Shown here: positions 7,002-14,674 of the stretch, piece by piece
How positions within the stretch are numbered: the stretch's first letter is position 1
Layout: each line of letters starts with the position of its first letter
Assembly: GCA_964551435.1 (NCBI GenBank)
Contig: CAZKBS010000021.1
Location: 1-31,430, forward strand
DNA from: UBA2020 sp964551435
GTDB lineage: Bacteria > Pseudomonadota > Alphaproteobacteria > Micavibrionales > UBA2020
Length of the DNA stretch: 31,430 bases
Reading direction: 5' to 3'
Program-made: the position numbers and the translations under genes
Notes under the pieces: generated by a model
Databases searched by the model: none
The model's input: only the letters and a program-made list of their open reading frames with translations
Told to the model about the DNA's origin: nothing

Positions 7002-7321
7002 CCAAAGCAGCGAAAAAACAAGATCCGAAGCTCACCGAGCAGCTTTACGAGATGATCCGCACGCCGGTCATCACCGAAAAGGCGACGATGAACTCGCAGT
7101 ACAACCAGATCACCTTCCGCGTTCCCCTGTGCGCTGACAAAGCGACCATCAAGGATGCGGTCGAGGCTGTGTTCAAGGTGAAAGTGACGAAAGTCAACAC
7201 CAGCACCCAGCTCGGCAAAACCAAGGTGTTCAAAGGCCGCAAGGCATTCCGCAGCGACAGCAAAAAAGCCATCGTGACCCTGGCCGAAGGCCAGCAGATC
7301 GACGTCGCGACCGGCGCCTGA
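6998..7321 (+). CDS. rplW: Large ribosomal subunit protein L23
   Basis: L23 sits at the tunnel exit and is the docking site for trigger factor and SRP. The 107-residue protein has the conserved YEMIRTPVITEKATM start region and the VKVTKVNT and GRKAFRSDSKKAIVTL segments. ATG 6998 lies inside the end of rplD; the short N-terminal extension (TKAAKKQDPKLTEQ) is slightly longer than in E. coli. A 72-nt gap with a GGGACA/TGTCCC inverted repeat (7349-7354 with 7367-7372) separates it from rplB. Confidence 0.97.
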   Translation: MTKAAKKQDPKLTEQLYEMIRTPVITEKATMNSQYNQITFRVPLCADKATIKDAVEAVFKVKVTKVNTSTQLGKTKVFKGRKAFRSDSKKAIVTLAEGQQIDVATGA

Positions 7322-7393
7322 TAACAACGGATAAGAATAATAAGGACCGGGACAGCGAATTGATGTTGTCCCCCAAAATTGAGGAAGATTAAA

Positions 7394-8239
7394 ATGGCAC
7401 TCAAAAAGTACCGTCCGACATCGCCCGGCATGCGCCAAATGGTGCGTGTAGACCGCAGCGAGCTGTGGAAAGGCAAACCCGAGAAGACCCTTCTCGACAA
7501 GGACCACAACAACAACAAAGCCGGCCGTAACCACAAAGGTCGCAAGACCATGTGGCACCGTGGCGGCGGTCACAAGCAGCGCTATCGCCTGATCGACTTC
7601 AAGCGTCGCAAGTTCGACGTCGAAGCGGTGGTCGAGCGTCTGGAATACGACCCGAACCGTACGGCCTGGATTGCCCTCGTGAAATACACGGACGGCGAGA
7701 TGGCCTACATTCTGGCGCCCCAGCGCCTTGCAGCAGGGGATAAAGTTGTCTCCGGCGAGCGCGCGGACATTCTGCCCGGCAACGCGATGCCGATCAAAAA
7801 CATCCCCGTCGGTACGCTGGTTCACAACGTTGAACTGCATCCCGGCAAAGGCGGCCAGCTGGCACGCTCTGCAGGCGCTTTCGTCCAGATCGTCGGCCGT
7901 GACAGCGGCATGACCCAGATTAAACTGGGTTCGGGCGAGCTGCGCGTTGTCCGCGGCGAGTGCATGGCAACCGTCGGTTCCGTTTCGAACGCAGACCATT
8001 CCAACACGGTTATCGGCAAAGCCGGCCGTAAGCGTTGGATGGGCTGGAAGCCGGTCAACCGCGGCGTCGTGATGAACCCGATCGACCACCCGCATGGTGG
8101 TGGTGAAGGTAAATCCTCCGGCGGCCGTAACCCGGTCACCCCGTGGGGTAAGCCGACCAAGGGCGCGAAAACCCGCAAGAACAAGGCAACGGATAAATAC
8201 ATTCTGCGCCGTCGTAAAAACAAACGTCTGGCGAAGTAA
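7394..8239 (+). CDS. rplB: Large ribosomal subunit protein L2
   Basis: L2 is needed for subunit association and peptidyl transferase activity. ATG 7394 was chosen because MALKKYRPTSPGMR is the usual family start and GAGGAAG lies at 7381-7387; an in-frame TTG at 7379 overlaps that site and is rejected. The protein is 281 residues. The conserved GRNHKGRKT motif near residues 45-53 and the essential histidine region NPIDHPHGGGEGKSSGGR near 220-237 are both intact. Confidence 0.98.
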   Translation: MALKKYRPTSPGMRQMVRVDRSELWKGKPEKTLLDKDHNNNKAGRNHKGRKTMWHRGGGHKQRYRLIDFKRRKFDVEAVVERLEYDPNRTAWIALVKYTDGEMAYILAPQRLAAGDKVVSGERADILPGNAMPIKNIPVGTLVHNVELHPGKGGQLARSAGAFVQIVGRDSGMTQIKLGSGELRVVRGECMATVGSVSNADHSNTVIGKAGRKRWMGWKPVNRGVVMNPIDHPHGGGEGKSSGGRNPVTPWGKPTKGAKTRKNKATDKYILRRRKNKRLAK

Positions 8240-8257
8240 GACAGAAGGAGAAAGACA

Positions 8258-8545
8258 GTGGCACGTTCCGTACGGAAAGGTCCTTTTATTGATGGCTACC
8301 TGCTGAAGAAAGCAGAAAAAGCCCGTGCGTCGACCCGTAACGAGGTTATCAAAACCTGGTCGCGCCGTTCCACCATTCTGCCGCAGTTCATCGGGCTGAC
8401 GTTCGGTGTTTACAACGGCCAGAAATTCATCCCGGTCCTCGTGACGGATAACATGGTAGGTCATAAGCTGGGTGAATTCGCCCCGACCCGCACGTTCTCC
8501 GCGCACACGGCAGCCGGTGCTGACAAGACCGCGAAAAAAGGATAA
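8258..8545 (+). CDS. rpsS: Small ribosomal subunit protein S19
   Basis: S19 binds 16S rRNA in the 30S head next to S13. The product starts MARSVRKGPFIDGYLLKKAEKA from a GTG codon at 8258, with AGAAGGAG upstream. At 95 residues it is the usual size, with conserved KTWSRRSTILPQFIGLTFGVYNG and GHKLGEFAPTR segments. rplV begins 7 nt after its stop. Confidence 0.97.
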   Translation: MARSVRKGPFIDGYLLKKAEKARASTRNEVIKTWSRRSTILPQFIGLTFGVYNGQKFIPVLVTDNMVGHKLGEFAPTRTFSAHTAAGADKTAKKG

Positions 8546-8552
8546 TTGAGAG

Positions 8553-9077
8553 ATGTCTAAAGTAGGTAAAAAGTCTCAGCGCAAGGACAATGAAGCCATT
8601 GCCAAAGCGCGCTATATCAAAGGCAGCGAACGCAAGTTGAACTTGCTTGCGCAGCTCATCCGCGGTAAAAGTGCCCAGCGTGCGCTGTTCGATCTTGAAT
8701 TCGCGCGCCGCCGTATGGCCGTCGATGTCAAGAAAGTGCTCGAAGCGGCTATCGCCAACGCCGAAAACAACCACAACCTGGACGTTGACCGTCTGTTTGT
8801 GAAAGAAGCGACGGTTGGCCGTACCATGACTATGGGCCGTTTCCACGCCCGCGGCCGTGGCCGCAGCGCCGCTGTCCAGAAGCCGTTCAGCAACATCACG
8901 ATCATTGTTGAAGAACGCGAAGAAGGCGAAACCAAGAAAAAAGCCAAAGCCGCTAAAAAAGCAGCCAAGGCCGAAGCTGGTGACAAGCCCGCGAAAAAAT
9001 CCGGTGGTGCGAAAGCCGCCAAAAAACCCGCCGCGAAAGCAAAAGCTGCCGCTGGCGAAAACACCACCGCTGAATAA
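8553..9077 (+). CDS. rplV: Large ribosomal subunit protein L22 with Lys/Ala-rich tail
   Basis: L22 lines the exit tunnel beside L4. Residues 1-126 match the normal family core, including KARYIKGSERKLNLLAQLIRG and the conserved beta-hairpin region ATVGRTMTMGRFHARGRGR. From about residue 128 to 174 a tail of about 47 residues consists mainly of Lys and Ala with some Gly, Pro and Glu, ending GENTTAE. This is well beyond the roughly 110-130 residues usual for L22. The tail is in frame and keeps the codon use of the gene, so it is probably real. ATG 8553 lies 7 nt after rpsS. Confidence 0.96.
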   Translation: MSKVGKKSQRKDNEAIAKARYIKGSERKLNLLAQLIRGKSAQRALFDLEFARRRMAVDVKKVLEAAIANAENNHNLDVDRLFVKEATVGRTMTMGRFHARGRGRSAAVQKPFSNITIIVEEREEGETKKKAKAAKKAAKAEAGDKPAKKSGGAKAAKKPAAKAKAAAGENTTAE

Positions 9078-9097
9078 GAAAGGCGCAGGAGAAAAAC

Positions 9098-9778
9098 ATG
9101 GGTCAGAAGGTTAACCCGATTGGTCTGAGACTTGGTATCAACCGCACGTGGGACAGCCGCTGGTATGCGGGCAAGGACTACGCGGCGAAACTGCTGCAAG
9201 ACATCAAACTGCGCGAGTTTGTCATGGACAAACTGAAGCAGGCGGGTGTTGCACGCGTGATTATCGAACGCGCGGCCAGCAAGACCAACGTGACCATCCA
9301 CACGGCACGTCCGGGTGTGATCATCGGTAAAAAAGGCTCCGATATCGAAAAACTGCGCAAAGACCTGTCGAAGTTCACGGGCGGCGAAGTCACCCTGAAC
9401 ATCGTCGAAATCCGCAAGCCCGAGCTGGATGCGCAGCTGGTCGCTGACGGTATCGCCCAGCAGCTGGAACGCCGCGTTTCCTTCCGCCGTGCGATGAAGC
9501 GCGCTGTTCAGTCCGCTCTGCGCCTCGGCGCCGGCGGTATCCGTGTTACCTGCGCTGGCCGTTTGGCGGGTGCTGAAATCGCTCGTACCGAATGGTACCG
9601 CGAAGGCCGCGTTCCTCTGCACACCCTGCGTGCGGATGTGGACTACGCGACCTCCCGCGCCCTGACGACCTACGGCATCATCGGCGTAAAAGTCTGGATT
9701 TTCAAAGGCGAAATCCTGGGCCACGACCCGATGGCGCGCGACAAGCGCATGCAAGATCAACAACCTGCCCGCGGTTAA
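9098..9778 (+). CDS. rpsC: Small ribosomal subunit protein S3
   Basis: S3 is at the mRNA entry channel of the 30S subunit and contributes to helicase activity there. The 226-residue protein starts MGQKVNPIGLRLGINRTWDSRW. It has the KH-domain GXXG region RPGVIIGKKGSDIEKLR at about residues 71-87 and the C-terminal signature GVKVWIFKGEI. GCAGGAG precedes ATG 9098. It follows rplV by 20 nt and precedes rplP by 41 nt. Confidence 0.98.
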   Translation: MGQKVNPIGLRLGINRTWDSRWYAGKDYAAKLLQDIKLREFVMDKLKQAGVARVIIERAASKTNVTIHTARPGVIIGKKGSDIEKLRKDLSKFTGGEVTLNIVEIRKPELDAQLVADGIAQQLERRVSFRRAMKRAVQSALRLGAGGIRVTCAGRLAGAEIARTEWYREGRVPLHTLRADVDYATSRALTTYGIIGVKVWIFKGEILGHDPMARDKRMQDQQPARG

Positions 9779-9819
9779 TGACCGGGTAGGGAATAAGAAG
9801 AAGAAAAAGGAACACGACC

Positions 9820-10227
9820 ATGTTGGCTCCAAAGAAGATGAAATTCCGCAAGGCGTTCAAAGGACGCATTCACGGTGTTGCGTCGTCCGGTCACTATCTG
9901 GCCTACGGCAGCTTCGGCCTGAAAGCGACCTCGCCCGAGCGTATTACGGCCCGCCAGATCGAGGCGGCCCGCCGTACAATTACCCGTCATATCAAGCGTC
10001 AAGGCCGTTTGTGGATCCGTATTTTCCCGGACGTTCCGGTCTCTACGAAGCCCTTGGGCGCCCGCTTTGGTGGTGGTAAAGGTTCCCCGGAATACTATGT
10101 AGCCCGCGTAAAACCTGGAAAAATCATGTTTGAGCTTGACGGGGTACCCCGTGAACTGGCAGAAGAGGCGTTCGAATTGGCCGCCGCGAAACTACCCATC
10201 AAGACCAGATTCGTCGCGCGCGACTAA
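9820..10227 (+). CDS. rplP: Large ribosomal subunit protein L16
   Basis: L16 helps position the A-site tRNA in the 50S subunit. The 135-residue product starts MLAPKKMKFRKAFKGR and carries the conserved KATSPERITARQIEAARR and RIFPDVPVSTKPLGARFGGGKGSPEYYVARVKPG segments. Its length is typical. An AGAAAAAGGA sequence precedes ATG 9820. It lies between rpsC and rpmC in the standard S10 order. Confidence 0.98.
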   Translation: MLAPKKMKFRKAFKGRIHGVASSGHYLAYGSFGLKATSPERITARQIEAARRTITRHIKRQGRLWIRIFPDVPVSTKPLGARFGGGKGSPEYYVARVKPGKIMFELDGVPRELAEEAFELAAAKLPIKTRFVARD

Positions 10228-10248
10228 GAGAGTTAAGGTATTAAGAAA

Positions 10249-10521
10249 ATGAAAATCGCAGATCTGAGAGCAAAATCGGCCGACGAGCTGAAACAGGAGC
10301 TTCTGGACCTCCGCAAGGAGCAGTTCAACTTCCGTTTCCAAAAGGCCACCGGCCAGCTGGAAAACACCGGCCGCGTCCGTCTGGTACGCCGCGACATCGC
10401 GCGTATCAAGACGCTGATCGCCGAAGCGCAGCAGGGTAAAACCCCGGCTGTGAAACCCGCTGCCAAAAAAGCGGCAAAAGCACCGGCAAAAGCTGCCAAG
10501 AAAAAAGAAACTAAGGAGTAA
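10249..10521 (+). CDS. rpmC: Large ribosomal subunit protein L29 with Lys/Ala-rich tail
   Basis: L29 sits beside L23 at the tunnel exit. Residues 1-64 match the family: MKIADLRAKSADELKQELLDLRKEQFNFRFQ, then RVRLVRRDIARIKTL. A C-terminal tail from about 65 to 90, mostly Lys, Ala and Pro and ending KKKETKE, makes it about a third longer than usual. It starts 21 nt after rplP and ends only 5 nt before rpsQ. Confidence 0.96.
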   Translation: MKIADLRAKSADELKQELLDLRKEQFNFRFQKATGQLENTGRVRLVRRDIARIKTLIAEAQQGKTPAVKPAAKKAAKAPAKAAKKKETKE

Positions 10522-10526
10522 TCAAG

Positions 10527-10841
10527 ATGCCGCGTCGCGTGCTTGAAGGTAAAGTTGTCAGCAACAAATGCGATAAAACCGTGACGGTTCTGGTCGAGCG
10601 CAAAGTGCGCGACCCGCTGTACGGCAAAATCGTCCGTCGTAGCGCGAAATACGCCGCCCACGACGAACAGAACGCTTGGAAAGTCGGCGATCTCGTTTCC
10701 ATCGAGGAATGCCGTCCGATTTCCAAATCGAAAACTTGGCGCGTCGTCGGCGGTAAGGCGATGGGCGAAAGCCAGATGAAAACTGTTGATGATGCGGAAC
10801 AGAAACGTTCCTCCGTCAAAAAGTCCAAGAAAGAAGAATAA
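10527..10841 (+). CDS. rpsQ: Small ribosomal subunit protein S17
   Basis: S17 is a primary 16S rRNA binding protein of the 30S body. The 104-residue product has the expected MPRRVLEGKVVSNKCDKTVTVLVER start, KIVRRSAKYAAHDE, and the conserved IEECRPISKSKTWRVV region. A C-terminal extension after about residue 80, ending KRSSVKKSKKEE, is charged and longer than in E. coli. TAAGGAG in the rpmC stop region serves as its binding site. A stable hairpin follows the stop and separates it from rplN. Confidence 0.96.
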   Translation: MPRRVLEGKVVSNKCDKTVTVLVERKVRDPLYGKIVRRSAKYAAHDEQNAWKVGDLVSIEECRPISKSKTWRVVGGKAMGESQMKTVDDAEQKRSSVKKSKKEE

Positions 10842-10868
10842 CAGGGTGGTCCTTGAAACCCCCCTGTT
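10840..10868 (+). other. Hairpin between rpsQ and rplN
   Basis: AACAGGG (10840-10846) pairs with CCCTGTT (10862-10868). Inside, GGT (10848-10850) pairs with ACC (10858-10860), leaving one mismatch and a 7-nt loop. No T-run follows. It sits exactly at the S10/spc boundary, where polarity or mRNA processing could be set. Confidence 0.5.
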
Positions 10869-10889
10869 GAAATAGGAAAGGTCAAGATA

Positions 10890-11258
10890 ATGATTCAGAT
10901 GGAAACCACCCTCGACGTCGCTGACAACAGCGGCGCCCGCCGGGTTCAATGCATTAAGGTACTGGGCGGCTCCAAACGCCGTACCGCCGGCATCGGCGAC
11001 ATCATCGTCGTATCCGTAAAAGACGCGATTCCCCGTGGCCGCGTCAAAAAAGGGACGGTTCACAAGGCCGTCATCGTCCGCACCTCCAAAGCCCTGAAAC
11101 GCGAAGACGGCACCGTCATCCGCTTCGACCGCAACGCTGCCGTTCTCATCAACGCAGCGGGCGAGCCGATCGGCACGCGTATCTTTGGCCCCGTCACCCG
11201 TGAGCTGCGCGGCAAAAACTTCATGAAAAACATTCCGCTGGCGCCGGAGGTCCTCTAA
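10890..11258 (+). CDS. rplN: Large ribosomal subunit protein L14
   Basis: L14 lies at the subunit interface and forms bridge contacts with the 30S. The 122-residue protein begins MIQMETTLDVADNSGARRVQC and includes IPRGRVKKGTVHKAVIVRT and GTRIFGPVTRELR, all strongly conserved. ATAGGAAAGG precedes ATG 10890. It is the first gene of the spc group. rplX starts 3 nt after its stop. Confidence 0.98.
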   Translation: MIQMETTLDVADNSGARRVQCIKVLGGSKRRTAGIGDIIVVSVKDAIPRGRVKKGTVHKAVIVRTSKALKREDGTVIRFDRNAAVLINAAGEPIGTRIFGPVTRELRGKNFMKNIPLAPEVL

Positions 11259-11261
11259 GTC

Positions 11262-11576
11262 ATGACGAAACTCAAAGTCAAAAAAGGCGACAAAGTCGTC
11301 GTTCTGACCGGCAAAGACAAAGGCAAAACCGGTGAAATCAAGAAAGTTCTGCCCGCTGACAACAAAGTCATCGTGCAGGGTGTAAACGTACAAACCAAAC
11401 ATCGCAAGCCCTCCTCGGCAAATGCGGGCGGTCTCGACAAAGTTGAAGCGCCGATCCACGTTTCCAACGTTGCTCTCGTCGATCCGAAAACGAGCAAGGC
11501 GACCCGCGTCGGCTACAAGATGGTTGGTGACAGCAAGGTGCGCGTTGCCCGTCGCTCCGGCGAAGTGATTGATTAA
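11262..11576 (+). CDS. rplX: Large ribosomal subunit protein L24
   Basis: L24 is one of two proteins that initiate 50S assembly. The 104-residue product has the KOW motif at its start (KKGDKVVVLTGKDKGKTGEIKKV) and the conserved GVNVQTKHRKPS segment. It starts 3 nt after rplN, whose end contains its binding site GGAGG, so translation is probably coupled. rplE follows after 10 nt. Confidence 0.97.
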   Translation: MTKLKVKKGDKVVVLTGKDKGKTGEIKKVLPADNKVIVQGVNVQTKHRKPSSANAGGLDKVEAPIHVSNVALVDPKTSKATRVGYKMVGDSKVRVARRSGEVID

Positions 11577-11586
11577 GGAGCAGAAG

Positions 11587-12132
11587 ATGACAGCCCGTCT
11601 CAAAAAAGTATATCTCGACCAGATCAAGCCGGAACTGCAGAAGAAATTCGGCTATAAAAATGCTCTCGAGATTCCGCGTCTGGAAAAAATCGTGATCAAC
11701 ATGGGTGTTGGCGAAAACGCACAGGATAGCAAAAAAATCCAGGGTGCCATCGCAGACATGACCGTCATTTCCGGCCAAAAGCCGCAAGTAACGCGTTCCC
11801 GCAAGTCGATCGCCGGCTTCAAGCTGCGCGAAGACCTGCCCATCGGTTGCAAAGTCACGCTGCGCGGCCAGCGCATGTATGAATTCCTCGACCGTCTGGT
11901 GACGATCGCTATGCCCCGTATTCGCGACTTCCGCGGCATTTCCGATCGCAGCTTTGACGGCAACGGGAACTACGCGTTCGGCATTAAAGAGCAGATTATC
12001 TTCCCGGAAATCAACTTCGACAAAGTTGATACCATCCGCGGTATGGACATTATCATCTGCACGACCGCGAAAACCGATGAAGAGGCGAAAGCCCTGCTGG
12101 ACGGCTTCAAAATGCCGTTCCGCAAACGCTAA
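11587..12132 (+). CDS. rplE: Large ribosomal subunit protein L5
   Basis: L5 binds 5S rRNA and contacts the P-site tRNA. I chose ATG 11587, which follows AAGGAGCAGAAG and gives a 181-residue protein starting MTARLKKVYLDQIKPEL. The in-frame TTG at 11569 lies inside the end of rplX and would add six unconserved residues. Conserved segments are KIVINMGVGENAQD, RKSIAGFKLREDLPIGCKVTLRG and RDFRGIS. Spacing to rpsN is 15 nt. Confidence 0.97.
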   Translation: MTARLKKVYLDQIKPELQKKFGYKNALEIPRLEKIVINMGVGENAQDSKKIQGAIADMTVISGQKPQVTRSRKSIAGFKLREDLPIGCKVTLRGQRMYEFLDRLVTIAMPRIRDFRGISDRSFDGNGNYAFGIKEQIIFPEINFDKVDTIRGMDIIICTTAKTDEEAKALLDGFKMPFRKR

Positions 12133-12147
12133 GAAGGATTTAGAACA

Positions 12148-12453
12148 ATGGCAAAACTGAGTTCTGTGAACAAAAACAACACGCGCAAAAAGCTGGTGAA
12201 GAAATACGCCGGCAAATGGGCCCGCCTGAAAGCCATCGCTGACGACGAAAGCCGTCCTGCCGATGAGCGTTTCGCTGCACGTCTGAAAATGGCGAAACTG
12301 CCGCGCAACTCGCACCCCACGCGTATCCGTAACCGCTGTGCGCTCACCGGCCGTGCGCGCGGCAACTATCGTAAATTCGGCATTTCGCGCCTGATGCTGC
12401 GCGAACTGGCCTCGCAGGGTATGATCCCCGGCGTGACGAAATCGAGCTGGTAA
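12148..12453 (+). CDS. rpsN: Small ribosomal subunit protein S14
   Basis: S14 helps assemble the 30S head. The 101-residue product is the long, zinc-free form: it lacks the CXXC pairs of the short S14 and has only one Cys, in RNRCALTGRARG. The C-terminal FGISRLMLRELASQGMIPGVTKSSW is highly conserved. AGAAGGA lies upstream of ATG 12148. Confidence 0.97.
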   Translation: MAKLSSVNKNNTRKKLVKKYAGKWARLKAIADDESRPADERFAARLKMAKLPRNSHPTRIRNRCALTGRARGNYRKFGISRLMLRELASQGMIPGVTKSSW

Positions 12454-12465
12454 GGAGAAGCACAC

Positions 12466-12864
12466 ATGTTTATTAGCGATCCCATCGGCGATTTGCTCAC
12501 CCGTATCCGCAACGGTCAGGCCGCACGTCTGGCGTCGGTTCACAGCCCGGCTTCCAAGCTGCGCGTCAGCCTGCTGGAAGTTCTCAAGCGCGAAGGTTAC
12601 ATCCGTGACTACGCCGTCATGCAAAAAGACGGCGGCAAATCGGAGCTGAACATCGAGCTGAAATACTCCGAAGGTCAGCCCGTCATCCGCGAAATCAAGC
12701 GCGTGTCCAAACCCGGCCGACGCGTTTACTCGCAGATTAAAGACGTGCCGCGTGTTTACAACGGCCTCGGCATTTCCATCCTCTCCACCCCGCGCGGCGT
12801 ACTGTCCGACCGCGAGGCGCGCGAAGCGAACGTCGGTGGCGAAGTTCTGTGCCGCGTATTCTAA
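12466..12864 (+). CDS. rpsH: Small ribosomal subunit protein S8
   Basis: S8 binds 16S rRNA helix 21; in E. coli it also represses the spc operon by binding near rplE. The 132-residue protein contains DPIGDLLTRIRNGQ at the start and the C-terminal signature GLGISILSTPRGVLSDREAREANVGGEVLC. AAGGAGAAG precedes ATG 12466, 12 nt after rpsN. No S8-binding stem was located by eye. Confidence 0.97.
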   Translation: MFISDPIGDLLTRIRNGQAARLASVHSPASKLRVSLLEVLKREGYIRDYAVMQKDGGKSELNIELKYSEGQPVIREIKRVSKPGRRVYSQIKDVPRVYNGLGISILSTPRGVLSDREAREANVGGEVLCRVF

Positions 12865-12882
12865 AGATAAGGTAGATGTAAA

Positions 12883-13416
12883 ATGTCACGTATTGCAAAA
12901 CACCCCATTCCCGTACCGGCAGGCGTCGAAGTCAAGCTTGCGGGCCGGAAGCTGTCCGTCAAGGGCAAGAAGGGTGAACTGACCCTCGACATCAGCAACG
13001 AGATTTCCGCTGAAGTCAAAGACGGCAAAGTCATCCTGCAAAAAGCAACCGAAAGCCGCCACGCCCGCAACATGTGGGGCACCACCAGCTCGCTCATCAA
13101 GGGCATGCTGAAAGGTGTCACCGAAGGCTATTCCAAGCGTCTGGTTATCGAAGGTGTCGGTTTCCGCGCCGCGCTGCAGGGCAAAGATCTGGTTCTGCAG
13201 ATCGGCTACAGCCATGAAGTGCGCTACAAAGTGCCCACGGGCATCGAAATGAAAGTGCCGAAGCCGACCGAAATCGAAATTTTTGGTATCGACAAACAAA
13301 AAGTCGGTCAGGTTGCTGCGGAGCTGTACCTGATGAAGCGTCCGGAGCCGTACAAAGGCAAAGGTATCAACTACGAAGGACGCCGCATCCTCCGTAAAGA
13401 AGGCAAGAAGAAGTAA
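12883..13416 (+). CDS. rplF: Large ribosomal subunit protein L6
   Basis: L6 lies at the base of the L7/L12 stalk near the factor-binding site. The 177-residue protein starts MSRIAKHPIPVPAGV and contains the two repeated L6 domains, with GYSKRLVIEGVGFRAALQGK in the middle and the C-terminal RPEPYKGKGINYEGRRILRKEGKKK that carries the family signature. It lies 18 nt after rpsH and 11 nt before rplR. Confidence 0.98.
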   Translation: MSRIAKHPIPVPAGVEVKLAGRKLSVKGKKGELTLDISNEISAEVKDGKVILQKATESRHARNMWGTTSSLIKGMLKGVTEGYSKRLVIEGVGFRAALQGKDLVLQIGYSHEVRYKVPTGIEMKVPKPTEIEIFGIDKQKVGQVAAELYLMKRPEPYKGKGINYEGRRILRKEGKKK

Positions 13417-13427
13417 TCGAGGATAAC

Positions 13428-13805
13428 ATGGCTATCGTCATTCAAAAACCGACCTCCAAGCAACGCCGCTCGTGGCGCGTTCGCAAGGTCATCAAGAAGG
13501 CCTCCGAGAAAAACCAGCGTCCGCGTCTGTCGGTTCATCGCACGGGTCAGCATATCTATGCACAGATCATCGATGACGCCAAAGGCGTGACCATTGCCGC
13601 AGCGTCGACGGTGGATACCGATCTGCGCAAGTCGCTGAAAAAGACGGCAGACAAATCCGCAGCTGAAGCTGTGGGCAAGCTGGTTGCCGAACGCGCGAAA
13701 AAAGCAGGCGTAGAAGCCGTTGCTTTCGACCGCGGCAGCTACGCTTACCACGGTCGCGTCAAAGCTCTGGCAGAAGCTGCCCGCGCAGCCGGCCTCTCGT
13801 TCTGA
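13428..13805 (+). CDS. rplR: Large ribosomal subunit protein L18
   Basis: L18 binds 5S rRNA and carries it into the 50S central protuberance together with L5. The product is 125 residues with RPRLSVHRTGQHIYAQIIDDAKG near the start and the C-terminal FDRGSYAYHGRVKALAEAARAAGLSF, both characteristic. GAGGATAAC precedes ATG 13428. The spacing to rpsE is 20 nt. Confidence 0.97.
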   Translation: MAIVIQKPTSKQRRSWRVRKVIKKASEKNQRPRLSVHRTGQHIYAQIIDDAKGVTIAAASTVDTDLRKSLKKTADKSAAEAVGKLVAERAKKAGVEAVAFDRGSYAYHGRVKALAEAARAAGLSF

Positions 13806-13825
13806 TTTAGAAAAGGATATAGACA

Positions 13826-14404
13826 ATGGCAAAAGCTGAAAAAGCTCCTAAAGGTCAAAGAGAGCCGCGCGAAAAAGATGCAGAGGCAGGCGCAGAAGTC
13901 GTCGAGCGTCTCGTCGCGATCAACCGTGTTGCTAAAACCGTCAAGGGCGGTCGCCGTATGGCATTCGCTGCTCTCGTCGTTGTCGGTGACGGCCGTGGCC
14001 GTATCGGCGCAGGTTCGGGCAAGGCACGTGAAGTTCCCGAAGCAATCCGCAAGGCAACCGAACAGGCGAAACGCAGCATGATCCGCGTTCCGCTGCGCGA
14101 AGGCCGTACGCTGCACCATGACGTCGAAGCACGCTTCGGCGGCGGCAGCATCCGTCTGCGTAGCGCCGTTCCCGGTACGGGTATCATCGCCGGCGGTCCG
14201 CTGCGCGCTGTATTCGAAGTTCTGGGCATTCAGGACGTTGTTGCGAAATCGCTCGGCTCCTCGAACCCCTACAACATGGTGAAGGCTGCGCTGACGGCCT
14301 TCCAGAAAATGGAAAGCCCCCGCATGGTGGCTGCCCGCCGTGGCCGCCGCGTGAACGAAGTTCTCGGCCGCAAGGGTGACGTGAAGGAGCAAGCAGATGT
14401 CTGA
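13826..14404 (+). CDS. rpsE: Small ribosomal subunit protein S5
   Basis: S5 lies at the mRNA entry channel and affects decoding accuracy. The 192-residue product has a charged N-terminal extension of about 25 residues before VVERLVAINRVAKTVKGGRR, followed by the signature region VVGDGRGRIGAGSGKAREVPEAIRKA and the C-terminal domain with GTGIIAGGPLRAVFEVLGIQDV. AAAAGGA precedes ATG 13826. Its last eight bases overlap the start of rpmD. Confidence 0.98.
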   Translation: MAKAEKAPKGQREPREKDAEAGAEVVERLVAINRVAKTVKGGRRMAFAALVVVGDGRGRIGAGSGKAREVPEAIRKATEQAKRSMIRVPLREGRTLHHDVEARFGGGSIRLRSAVPGTGIIAGGPLRAVFEVLGIQDVVAKSLGSSNPYNMVKAALTAFQKMESPRMVAARRGRRVNEVLGRKGDVKEQADV

Positions 14405-14645
14405 AGCTAAAAAGCCCGCTGCGAAAAAAGCAGCACCGAAAAAGGCAGCGAAAGCCGCTGGCGGTAAAATGCTGAAAGTGACCCAGATTGCAAGCGGTGC
14501 CGGCCGTATTCAGGCGCAGCGCGCAACCCTGAAAGGTCTCGGCCTCAACAAGCTGAACCGCAGCAAGCTGCTGCAGGACACGCCGGAAGTGCGCGGCATG
14601 ATTAACGCCGTGAAGCATCTGGTCAAGGTTGAAGAAGCCGCCTGA
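14397..14645 (+). CDS. rpmD: Large ribosomal subunit protein L30 with Lys/Ala-rich N-terminus
   Basis: The L30 core is residues 23-82: KMLKVTQIASGAGRIQAQRATLKGLGLNKLNR, then the VRGMINAVKHLVKVEE ending. L30 is normally about 60 residues; here 22 extra N-terminal residues, mostly Lys and Ala, precede the core. ATG 14397 overlaps rpsE by eight bases and has GAAGGAGCAAG upstream. A later start is unlikely because the next in-frame ATG (KMLKV) has no good binding site and would remove only the low-complexity part. Confidence 0.94.
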   Translation: MSEAKKPAAKKAAPKKAAKAAGGKMLKVTQIASGAGRIQAQRATLKGLGLNKLNRSKLLQDTPEVRGMINAVKHLVKVEEAA

Positions 14646-14674
14646 GCGTCTCGAGAAAGATAAGGAACAAGACA

